Shown here one piece after another: positions 41,101-45,399 of a DNA stretch of 64,000 nt. Under the pieces are notes generated by a model. The model saw only the letters and a list, made by a program, of their open reading frames with translations. It ran no database searches and was not told where the DNA came from. The stretch lies in NCBI RefSeq assembly GCF_020536995.1, contig NC_068356.1:27529476-27593475 (forward strand), in the 5' to 3' direction. The position numbers were made by a program, and so were the translations under genes. The stretch is from Dreissena polymorpha. Its lineage: Eukaryota > Mollusca > Bivalvia > Myida > Dreissenidae. The stretch's first letter is position 1, and each line of letters starts with the position of its first letter.

Positions 41101-44100
41101 TTATAATTATATTCTTGGTTCTGTTTATCACTTTAACACCAACTCTGCTTTGCTTGAGGATTGAGTTTTAAATTGATTAAATAATTGTTCTTGATCAATA
41201 ATGAAAAACAAAGATAAAAATAGTCAAAACAAAAACAACAACATTGTACTTTCTTGCTTTTCAGGGATCGCTGGTTTATGAAGCTGTTGCCGACGCAGTT
41301 GCTCTTGAGTATTTTGCTATAGACAGAAAAAATGGCCTTGTGTCATTAAAGAAGAACCTCACCTTGGACATATATGAGTCAGTGCTCTACAGGGTATGTG
41401 CCATATATGAGTATGCTTTACATCTGCTTCAAATGTAATGTAACATTTTTTGTCCTTTAGTGTTGTGCTAAACTTTTGTTAATTATTAAATCTAGAAACA
41501 GTTAACAGTACAGACAAATATCAAGTTGTAAATCAAGCGAACACAAGTGTAAATAGTTTTGCAAAACCTTTGCTGAAATCTGAAAATATTTCTTACTTAT
41601 AATCCAATCTCAAATATTACAAAAATTGTTTTGATCAATATTTCATAAGTTTAGTCTATGCTTTCGATTGATCATTTTTAAAGTTATGTAGCCTGTAGAT
41701 CTTTTCAGTATTGGTATCCATAAATGTCCTTGTTTTATTTATCATCCACTATCATGTGTATTCTCCATTGGTACCCATAAATGTCCTAGTTTTATTTATC
41801 ATACACTATCATGTGTATTCTGTTGTGCAGATGTACCTGGTGGCATACGACAGCGCGCGCTCAGCCAACCAGGCTTCAGCCCTTCTGCTGATCACTGTTG
41901 AACGCAATCCAAGCAGTCCCAGATTCGTTAACCCCACACTGTCATTCACTGTGAACGAGAGAGAGCCAATCGGTTTCAGAATAAATCAACTAACTGCAAC
42001 TGATCTTGATGCAAGAGTATGTTTTGTCCTTTTTCAACTCCAAAAAAAGGTCACATGAACATCTTTGGATGATAATCTAGTAATTGCCAATTGGCATTGC
42101 TGAAGAGCCTTGGTATAATCTGCCTGTTTATGTCCCCCACTATAGTAGTGGGGGACATATTGTTTTTGCCCTGTCTGTTGGTCTGTTGGTTGGTCTGTTG
42201 GTTTGCGCCAATTTTAACATTTGCAATAACTTTTGCAATATTGAAGATAGCAACTTGATATTTGGCATGCATATGTATCTCATGGAGCTGCACATTTTGA
42301 GTGGTGAAAGGTCAAGGTCATCCTTCAAGGTCAAAGGTCAAATATATGGGTCAAAATCGCTCATTTAATGTACACTTTTGCAATAATTCAATATTCAAGA
42401 TAGCAACTTGATATTTGGCATGCATGTGTATCTCATGGAGCTGCACATTTTGAGTGGTGAAAGGTCAAGGTCATCCTTCAAGGTCTGAGGTCAAATATAT
42501 GTGGCCAAAATCGCTCATTTGATGAGTACTTTTGCAATATTGAAGATAGCAACTTGATATTTGGCATGCATGTGTATCTTATGGAGCTGCACATTTTGAG
42601 TGGTGAAAGGTCAAGGTCAAAGTCATCCTTCAAGGTCAAATATATGGGTCAAAATTGCTCATGTAATGTCACTTCTGCAATATTGAAGCTAGCAATTTTA
42701 TATTTGACATGCATGTGTATCTCATGGAGCTGCACATTTTGAGTGGTGAAGGGTCAAGGTCAAGGTCATCCTTCAAGGTCAAACGTCATATACGGGGACA
42801 TAGTGTTTCACAAACACATCTTGTTCTATTTTGAAGTCAATTAGAATTTGCTACAACTGTAGGTGAACGTGTCACTGGCTCCAGTTTCAATCCCCTCCTT
42901 TTTCTTGAGTTGCACAAGTTTATGCATTCTGAACAACAGCATAATTGAGAATATTTTATATTCCCATATCATAATCAAAATCAAGTACATTTCATTTACA
43001 GGACGTGATCAGCTACTCTGTTGCTCCCGGTTACACCAATGGTACGCTGATGTTCTTCTACCTGAATGAACAGTCAGTCATTCTAACAGTGGCCAGCGAT
43101 CTGAGGGACAGCAGACCATATGGCAACCAGTATCAGGTACATATTTATAAACATAAAAAAGCGTCTAATGTCTAAAGACAATCAGAACTGCTGTTTGAAT
43201 GTTAACACAAGAGTTTTAAACAGATTTCAAACACCAATTTCCTTTTAAGCATTCACTTTATTGGTTTTTAGTACAAAGAAATATCAAGTTGTTTATTTTA
43301 GTTTTGAAGACATGGAAATTGACAAAAAATACTAACATATCCACTGTTTTACTTTTGTTTTGAATATATAATAGAGACAATGTTGGAAAAATGACAGCAT
43401 TTACGATGTTAAATGTGTTTTTTTTTTAGTTCCAAGTGATCGCCAATGACCAGGGCAAGCCTCCAAAGTCTGCCTTCTTGTCTGTGACAATATTTGTTGA
43501 ACGAGACGAATTCCCGCCTTTCTTCTCACCACCTCAGAAGAATGAGACCATTACCGACAAGCACCTGACTAATACGTTTGTGTCATCAGTGTTTGCAGAT
43601 GACAGGGATCGTAAAGGGGTATGTGAAACTGACAGACCTCATAGCGACAGTCCTACATCTGGGTAAAAAGTAACATAAATAATGCAGATTTTGTATCATA
43701 TCCCCACAGATAAAGTTTGTTGGGTATACTGCAATCACCCAGTTGGTCAGTTGTTCCAAGGTTGGCTGGTTTGCCTTGCTACACATGTGTACTTTATGTC
43801 GCTCTTGTCAATTTTGTATTGCCTTTGTTGCAGACAATTGTGTATGAGCTGGTGGGAGATGGTAATGCGATGGCCTACTTCAGCATTGACAGGGCAACTG
43901 GCTTCATCAACCTGATCAAGGACATCAAAACAACAAGGGACACAGTGTTCAGAGTAATTGCTGGCTTTATTTATCATAAGCATTTAGATATTTGATAAAG
44001 TCCTTTTTAAAAGCTCATCTAAATACAAAGAGATCTTTCTGTTGAGCTTTGATGTACATCGTCTTACAGACTTACATATATCTTTAAACTTTGCAGTAAT

Positions 44101-44974
44101 GTATGTTTTGCATAACATGGAAGAGTATTGGAGCTAGAGTGATGAAGCTTTCAAATATTAACCAGCATGTGAACTGGCAAATCTCCATATTTCGTTCCAA
44201 TGTTTTCTTTTACTTTTGTGGACATTTGTGTAGTTTTCAGACAAAAGTGGAATGCATAAGCCTTAGAGTCCTACCAACACATGTCTGGTTTGTACCAGTG
44301 TCATGTGTTTCCAAACTACCCACAAGATAATACGTTGAATACATTATTTCCTTATTATAATGAAGATGTATAATAATGAGTCATTTTTACAACATTGTGA
44401 TGTTCTGTTCCAGCTTGTGCTGCAGGCATATGACTCCTTCTATCCAACCAACCGTGCCACGATGTACATGTATATCTTCGTCCAGCGGAACAGTGACATC
44501 ATTGTGTTTGATACCACCCTGTCATACTTCGTGGAAGTGAACGAATACCGGCAGCTCTTTAACGAGATATACCGTGTCAGTGCCACTGATCCAGATGGGG
44601 TATGTAACTATGGTAACATGCTTGTGAATGAGGATTATTGGCATTAAAAGTTTTGTGTTAATAAATTTAAACAATTTGTTGTGCACTGAACAGCATTAAC
44701 ACTTGCTCTTTAGTTAACTAGGTAGGATATTGCATACAGCCATTTGTAGTGTTTTTTCAATTTGTTCCATGAAAAATCATTGTTTATGGGAAAAGTTGAA
44801 AGAATGTAGCATCCGATTTGTGACCCATCCATCTGTTTATAGGACAGTGTGAGCTACAGAATCTCTACCAACCCTCTGGCCCAGGAGTATTTCTTCATCG
44901 CCACGGAGGGCAAGTTTGGAGTGCTCTACATTAAGAAATCACTGTCCCTCAACCAACTGAATTACACATACGTG
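13146..44974 (+). CDS. Giant cadherin-domain protein, N-terminal 41 exons (partial gene)
   Basis: The gene encodes a secreted or single-pass surface protein with at least 20 cadherin (EC) repeats, about 2,160 residues visible. Cadherins mediate calcium-dependent adhesion at the cell surface; the partner here is unknown. Exon 1 carries a signal peptide. Then exons 2n and 2n+1 together make one 100-110 residue repeat: the long exon holds the end of one repeat and the start of the next, and the short exon holds the middle. Conserved motifs recur: A-x-D-x-D-G, Y-F-x-I-D-x-x-T-G-x-I-x-L, and A-Y-D-S-x-Y-P. Introns after exon 2 are all phase 0 with GT-AG ends. No transmembrane segment, EGF or laminin-G domain is reached, so FAT, Dachsous, CDH23 or another class cannot be chosen. 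The next exon is not in the window; a recent duplication and mobile elements follow exon 41. Expression is not shown by sequence. Confidence 0.85.
13879..13994 (+). CDS. Cadherin exon 2: start of EC1
   Basis: The exon takes two bases to complete the exon 1 codon, then reads NRNPSAPLWSERVY, INEEEP and GSDPDN. These are the N-terminal strand, the calcium-site glutamates and the DxD motif of the first repeat. Donor GTAAGT, phase 0. Confidence 0.85.
14085..14183 (+). repeat. GAT-rich simple sequence
   Basis: Imperfect then perfect GAT triplets in intron 2. The LINE starts at the right edge of this run, and GATGGTGAT follows the LINE tail, consistent with insertion into a GAT tract. Confidence 0.8.
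14184..17610 (+). mobile_element. 5'-truncated LINE (CR1/L2-type non-LTR retrotransposon)
   Basis: The element lies in cadherin intron 2 in the same orientation. It begins inside the endonuclease domain (LLGDFN near 14210, SDHF near 14428), continues through the linker with several frame changes, and has a long open reverse-transcriptase frame at 15172-16110. That frame shows STGLDGI, LDLQKAFDTIDH, GVPQGSILGPLL and YADD. The C-terminal region follows at 16516-16917 after about 400 bases of unrelated sequence. The 3' end is a short TTGAA repeat, typical of the CR1/L2/Jockey group. The element is truncated and frameshifted, so not active. Confidence 0.85.
16108..16515. repeat. Insertion of about 400 bp splitting the LINE reverse-transcriptase ORF
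   Basis: LINE protein similarity stops at YLGLNIDCTLK (16107) and resumes near 16516 in a frame leading to NAHIITLNCDAII. The sequence between has no LINE character and no coding frame. It ends TTCTTTTCAG, which mimics a splice acceptor, but no matching GT donor keeps the frame. I therefore read it as an insertion rather than an intron. Target duplications are not clear. Confidence 0.5.
17652..17780 (+). CDS. Cadherin exon 3: middle of EC1
   Basis: 43 codons after TTTTTTTCAG, with WFFVDDSGQIFVKRSL in place of the usual YFxIDxxTGxIxL. The end is placed after the Tyr codon before GTAGGA. Confidence 0.8.
18046..18231 (+). CDS. Cadherin exon 4: end of EC1, start of EC2
   Basis: 62 codons. The linker reads INILRNQKPPVF. 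The next repeat has ISEKD and ATDRDG. Donor GTAAGA after Gly. Confidence 0.85.
18285..18425. repeat. Palindromic dispersed repeat, copy 1 (intron 4)
   Basis: Contains GCTAAGAAGAGACTT, then the palindromic core TGATTAGCCTGTGCGG ... GGCTAATCT flanked by inverted GTCC/GGACGACACTTT blocks. It is a foldback element that recurs in four other places in this gene's introns. Confidence 0.75.
18826..18945 (+). CDS. Cadherin exon 5: middle of EC2
   Basis: 40 codons after TTCTACAG, DSVVYSIISG then FFLVSNTGILYV. Donor GTATGT. Confidence 0.85.
19431..19619 (+). CDS. Cadherin exon 6: EC2 end, EC3 start
   Basis: 63 codons, IRASDQRGRPRF, linker ITVIRDSRPPFF, then AENRTF and TANDND. Confidence 0.85.
19839..19973 (+). 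CDS. Cadherin exon 7: middle of EC3
   Basis: 45 codons, GKMEFGLVGEG and FFTFDVVNETAYV. Donor GTAAGT. Confidence 0.85.
20291..20479 (+). CDS. Cadherin exon 8: EC3 end, EC4 start
   Basis: 63 codons, VWDSEYPDN, linker LVPNRNPGKPTI, then WDTHGLGE and ATDTDQR. Donor GTAGGA. Confidence 0.85.
20817..20936 (+). CDS. Cadherin exon 9: middle of EC4
   Basis: 40 codons, DVLSWSILD and YYFINQQTGDITLRKL. Donor GTAAGG. Confidence 0.88.
20942..21053. repeat. Palindromic dispersed repeat, copy 2 (intron 9)
   Basis: The clearest copy: AAGTGTCGTCTCAGATTAGC at the left and an inverted GCTAATCAGGGACGACACTTT at the right around a short centre, followed by GCTAAGAAGAGACTT. It begins only six bases after the exon 9 donor. 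Confidence 0.85.
21271..21345. repeat. Foldback hairpin element, copy A (intron 9)
   Basis: Arms 21276-21299 and 21317-21340 are inverted copies with 3 mismatches in 24, around a 17-base loop containing CATTGAAATAAGAAGG. A second copy lies at 45213-45289. The length and shape resemble a pre-miRNA, but it is more simply a small foldback MITE. Confidence 0.75.
21481..21696 (+). CDS. Cadherin exon 10: EC4 end, EC5 start, with a 27-bp in-frame duplication
   Basis: 72 codons, against the 62-63 usual for this exon class. The excess is a tandem copy of 27 bases that repeats the linker peptide RRNIQSPRF. Without it the exon would be 189 bases, the same as exons 6, 8 and 20. The repeat then continues FANTTRNALSGS and TASDGDIR. 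Confidence 0.88.
22138..22186 (+). other. Possible first coding exon at the left end of the 6.36-kb element
   Basis: ATG at 22138 reads MSASMDTVNNFSDHEFG and then meets GTAATTTT, a plausible donor. It faces inward from the left terminal repeat, mirroring the frame at the right end. It is too short to identify. Confidence 0.25.
22740..22862 (-). repeat. tRNA-derived SINE fragment inside the 6.36-kb element
   Basis: On the minus strand a tRNA-like head (GACGTAGTGGATATGGTG) is followed by GGTTGGAACCCC, one base off a B-box. It is best read as a SINE inserted into the element. Confidence 0.45.
22889..23224. mobile_element. MITE with CAGGGCCCTCAATC ends
   Basis: CAGGGCCCTCAATC at the left and GATTGAGGGCCCTG at the right are perfect inverted repeats. 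It is about 335 bp and non-coding. The right part (GGGGAAAAAAATATACTTTT and a stem TGCGGC ... GCCGCA) resembles the right part of the element at 2113-2902, so the two belong to related families, probably hAT-like. It is nested in the 6.36-kb element. Confidence 0.7.
23478..23809 (+). repeat. Two-copy tandem duplication of about 165 bp
   Basis: 23478-23648 and 23649-23809 are diverged direct copies sharing ACAATTTACCTTT, CACTAAGTGTTTGT-like and AATAGTGGTTAAAAACTGCA blocks. Non-coding. Confidence 0.7.
23810..27575. other. Interior of the 6.36-kb element, no gene recognised
   Basis: AT-rich sequence with only short, unconvincing open frames. No transposase motif is visible. Either the element is non-autonomous or the core has decayed beyond reading by eye. 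Confidence 0.4.
27580..27794 (-). CDS. Possible first exon of an element-encoded protein, unknown family
   Basis: On the minus strand an ATG at 27794 (AAAATGGCGGCG) opens 71 codons reading MAAQFVQRAKEIILSCGR, then a helical Leu/Ile/Arg-rich stretch, to SIEQHK. It ends exactly at AA|GTGAGT, a strong donor. Composition and the good start and donor contexts suggest a real first exon reading inward from the right terminal repeat. I find no downstream exon with confidence and do not recognise the family. Confidence 0.4.
28653..28784 (+). CDS. Cadherin exon 11: middle of EC5
   Basis: 44 codons after TTTTTTTCAG, GVIMYGKTG and FFRIDANNGTVTLI. Donor GTGAGG. Confidence 0.85.
29059..29250 (+). CDS. Cadherin exon 12: EC5 end, EC6 start
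   Basis: 64 codons, AYDSFYPND, linker INVDRNPSTPRF, IDETRRLG and ATDDDG. Confidence 0.9.
29448..29579 (+). CDS. Cadherin exon 13: middle of EC6
   Basis: 44 codons, DTVTYRKG and FYLNTLTGEISLL. Donor GTATTT. Confidence 0.85.
29787..29990 (+). CDS. Cadherin exon 14: EC6 end, EC7 start
   Basis: 68 codons, AEDSIPSP and an atypical linker IDITFDNPPTF that lacks the R-N pair, then ILETHGVG and ATDVDSFS. Confidence 0.87.
30190..30318 (+). CDS. Cadherin exon 15: middle of EC7
   Basis: 43 codons, GFMVYSIVG and FFNVSNENGRAKVV. Donor GTATGA. Confidence 0.85.
30519..30704 (+). CDS. Cadherin exon 16: EC7 end, EC8 start
   Basis: 62 codons, AYDSNFPDK, linker VNVIRNIFAPTV, then a divergent NNFDNDG in place of ATDxDG. 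Confidence 0.85.
30963..31088 (+). CDS. Cadherin exon 17: middle of EC8
   Basis: 42 codons, DLLQYKISG and FYMDNYDSGIWL. Donor GTACGT. Confidence 0.85.
31414..31620 (+). CDS. Cadherin exon 18: EC8 end, EC9 start
   Basis: 69 codons, ARDMRIPEK, linker INVNYDDFLPTI (no R-N), INENMNIG and ARDQDQ. Confidence 0.85.
31650..31715. repeat. Palindromic dispersed repeat, copy 3, truncated (intron 18)
   Basis: Only one arm remains: GGGTTTAATGCATGTGCGTA, AAGTGTCATCCCAGATAAGC and a truncated centre. Confidence 0.6.
31909..32037 (+). CDS. Cadherin exon 19: middle of EC9
   Basis: 43 codons, GSIMYQLNG and YFTLLDDGTIIS. Donor GTAAGT. Confidence 0.87.
32333..32521 (+). CDS. Cadherin exon 20: EC9 end, EC10 start
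   Basis: 63 codons, AYDSRYPER, linker VNVDRNQFGPVF, IDETTGV and ATDRDVL. Confidence 0.9.
32836..32958 (+). CDS. Cadherin exon 21: middle of EC10
   Basis: 41 codons, DRMTYSSSG and YFDVDPISGIIYL. Confidence 0.87.
33332..33532 (+). CDS. Cadherin exon 22: EC10 end, EC11 start
   Basis: 67 codons, ASDNFVPLAK, linker ISVTRDSPTVFV, ILETMAVD and ASDADLM. Confidence 0.87.
33583..34072. repeat. Bivalve-type dispersed repeat (intron 22)
   Basis: Begins TATGCCCCCTTTCGAAG, carries a CTGTCCATCTGTCCGT run and repeated AAAATGCTCATAACTTCTAT and TGTGACCTTGA blocks, and ends TATAGGGGGCATATG. The ends are loosely inverted. It is a non-coding repeat of a type common in bivalve genomes. Confidence 0.65.
34253..34396 (+). 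CDS. Cadherin exon 23: middle of EC11
   Basis: 48 codons, ANESLVFELIG and YYFNIRRASRTSLGLYI. Donor GTATGT. Confidence 0.85.
34593..34781 (+). CDS. Cadherin exon 24: EC11 end, EC12 start
   Basis: 63 codons, AYQAGRERN, linker IEVLRNQGPPQW, MREDHPPF and ATDRTDN. Confidence 0.87.
35056..35199 (+). CDS. Cadherin exon 25: middle of EC12
   Basis: 48 codons, DEITYGIVG and YFQIDDKTGQIYL. Confidence 0.88.
35264..35375. repeat. Palindromic dispersed repeat, copy 4 (intron 25)
   Basis: GAAGTCTCTTCTTAGC, then GGTTAGCCTGCG ... GCACAGGCTAATCTGG, in the orientation opposite to copy 2. Confidence 0.75.
35402..35596 (+). CDS. Cadherin exon 26: EC12 end, EC13 start
   Basis: 65 codons, ACDNGIPAR (a near-canonical XDXGXP), linker IIIIRDSFPPKF, IDEKANV and STDDSPI. 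Confidence 0.87.
35830..36012. repeat. Palindromic dispersed repeat, copy 5 (intron 26)
   Basis: TAAAGTGTCGTCCCC begins the left half. The right half has CAGACTGCACAGGCTAATCT, GATGACAATTT and GCACATGCATAAACCC. More diverged than copy 2. Confidence 0.65.
36069..36185 (+). CDS. Cadherin exon 27: middle of EC13
   Basis: 39 codons, the shortest of the internal exons, GPTVYELVN and FFSLNRTDGTITLV. Donor GTACGT. Confidence 0.87.
36661..36846 (+). CDS. Cadherin exon 28: EC13 end, EC14 start
   Basis: 62 codons, AYDTGEPVY, linker VIVLRNAGQGPVF, VHETFPVG and AIDIDG. Confidence 0.9.
37122..37244 (+). CDS. Cadherin exon 29: middle of EC14
   Basis: 41 codons, DVLLYSLNG and YFFVDPADGEIFL. Donor GTAATT. 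Confidence 0.88.
37539..37730 (+). CDS. Cadherin exon 30: EC14 end, EC15 start
   Basis: 64 codons, ASDERRVNPK, linker IDVDTDSRPYF (no R-N), LQETATAN and AQDDDLTTN. Confidence 0.87.
37947..38078 (+). CDS. Cadherin exon 31: middle of EC15
   Basis: 44 codons, VTLQYELVG and YMFAVNRTTGAITLV. Donor GTGGGT. Confidence 0.87.
38442..38627 (+). CDS. Cadherin exon 32: EC15 end, EC16 start
   Basis: 62 codons, AYDPVYRTK, linker VDVIVNQGTPQF (Arg lost), VNETVSPG and AIDSDN. Confidence 0.88.
38655..39362. repeat. Dispersed repeats with AGGTCA half-sites (intron 32)
   Basis: The first part (to about 38900) has CTCCGCCGTCTGCCTGTCCG and CCTTGAAACTTACACACG blocks of a second bivalve-type repeat. The second part starts at ATGCCCCTCGTATGG, holds a GCAATATTGAAGATAGCAA unit and several AAGGTCA motifs, and ends GGGGGCATTGTGTTTCTGAC. 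A perfect AGGTCA-A-AGGTCA direct repeat lies at 39055-39067. Confidence 0.65.
39363..40402. other. Rest of intron 32, nothing recognised
   Basis: AT-rich intron sequence with no coding or repeat structure that I can support. Confidence 0.4.
40403..40522 (+). CDS. Cadherin exon 33: middle of EC16
   Basis: 40 codons, DELKYTLIR and WFALIDNRIVT, with the TG of the usual IDxxTG missing. Donor GTAAGT. Confidence 0.85.
40831..41052 (+). CDS. Cadherin exon 34: EC16 end, EC17 start
   Basis: 74 codons, the longest exon. VEDGRGKK and linker ITIVRNPSDKAPVF, then a Gly/Ser/Thr-rich insertion (TTGTGSGSVY) before TIRYDHQVG and SASDADLQ. Donor GTCAGT. Confidence 0.86.
41265..41393 (+). CDS. Cadherin exon 35: middle of EC17
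   Basis: 43 codons, GSLVYEAV and YFAIDRKNGLVSL. Donor GTATGT. Confidence 0.87.
41831..42016 (+). CDS. Cadherin exon 36: EC17 end, EC18 start
   Basis: 62 codons, AYDSARSANQ, linker ITVERNPSSPRF, VNEREPIG and ATDLDAR. Just upstream, a short direct repeat around CATAAATGTCCT and CACTATCATGTGTATTC lies in the intron. Confidence 0.88.
42131..42826. repeat. Bivalve-type element with four ~145-bp tandem units rich in AGGTCA (intron 36)
   Basis: Begins with the palindrome TCCCCCACTATAGTAGTGGGGGA. It then has four tandem units starting TTTTGCAATATTGAAGATAG or similar (about 42232, 42376, 42533, 42677), each with CTCATGGAGCTGCACATTTT and GTGAAAGGTCAAGGTCA. It ends GGGGACATAGTGTTTCAC. The first unit has AGGTCA doublets with 0 spacing (42309-42320) and with 1-base spacing (42328-42340). 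Same family as the second part of intron 32's repeat. Confidence 0.8.
43002..43136 (+). CDS. Cadherin exon 37: middle of EC18
   Basis: 45 codons, DVISYSVAPG and FFYLNEQSVILTV, which lacks the TG turn. Donor GTACAT. Confidence 0.85.
43430..43618 (+). CDS. Cadherin exon 38: EC18 end, EC19 start
   Basis: 63 codons, ANDQGKPPK (canonical XDXGXP), linker IFVERDEFPPFF, then ITDKHLTN and ADDRDRKG. Confidence 0.88.
43834..43953 (+). CDS. Cadherin exon 39: middle of EC19
   Basis: 40 codons, TIVYELVG and YFSIDRATGFINLI. Donor GTAATT. Confidence 0.88.
44414..44599 (+). CDS. Cadherin exon 40: EC19 end, EC20 start
   Basis: 62 codons, AYDSFYPTN, linker IFVQRNSDIIVF (the usual Pro missing), VNEYRQLF and ATDPDG. 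Donor GTATGT. Confidence 0.88.
44843..44974 (+). CDS. Cadherin exon 41: middle of EC20, last exon visible
   Basis: 44 codons, DSVSYRIS and YFFIATEGKFGVLYI. Donor GTAAGA. The 10.7-kb duplication starts inside this exon at 44859, 16 bases after its 5' end. Confidence 0.88.
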
Positions 44975-45212
44975 GTAAGATAGCAACACTCTATGTGGCT
45001 GTAATTGGCGATGAGGTAGTTCAGTGTACATATAATTGGCAGATTTAGTTATGGAAGCATTGTTATGTTATATTGTAATTCAACAAGAGATAAACGTGAC
45101 AACTGCATTGTAAAAGTATTGTTACCATTGTGAATACCAAGGTTTTTTGCTTACTCCTGTATAATGTAGTAAAGAAGGGTTGTTGTTTTTTTGTTTAATC
45201 CAACTGACATAA

Positions 45213-45289
45213 TTCGCCCCCTTGGTGCAAAAAGGTACCATGTTTCATTGAAATTAGAAGGCACATGGTACCTTTTTGCATCAATCAGT
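45213..45289. repeat. Foldback hairpin element, copy B
   Basis: Arms 45222-45243 and 45263-45284 are inverted with 21 of 22 bases paired, around a 19-base loop containing CATTGAAATTAGAAGG. Same family as 21271-21345. It is flanked by CGCCCCCTTGG and CAATCAGTCG. Confidence 0.85.
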
Positions 45290-45399
45290 CGATATATTTT
45301 TTTAAGCATGCGTATTTAACAGTTATCAATGTCCTTATTGAACTGCGCACTTGATGGGTTTTAATATCATAAATAATTACCTGCTATTCCTAGCTTTTT

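Noticed and set aside
42131-42826. A CRISPR-like array because of regularly spaced repeats
   Set aside because: Units are tandem copies of about 145 bp with no unique spacers, in an animal intron, and belong to a dispersed repeat family.
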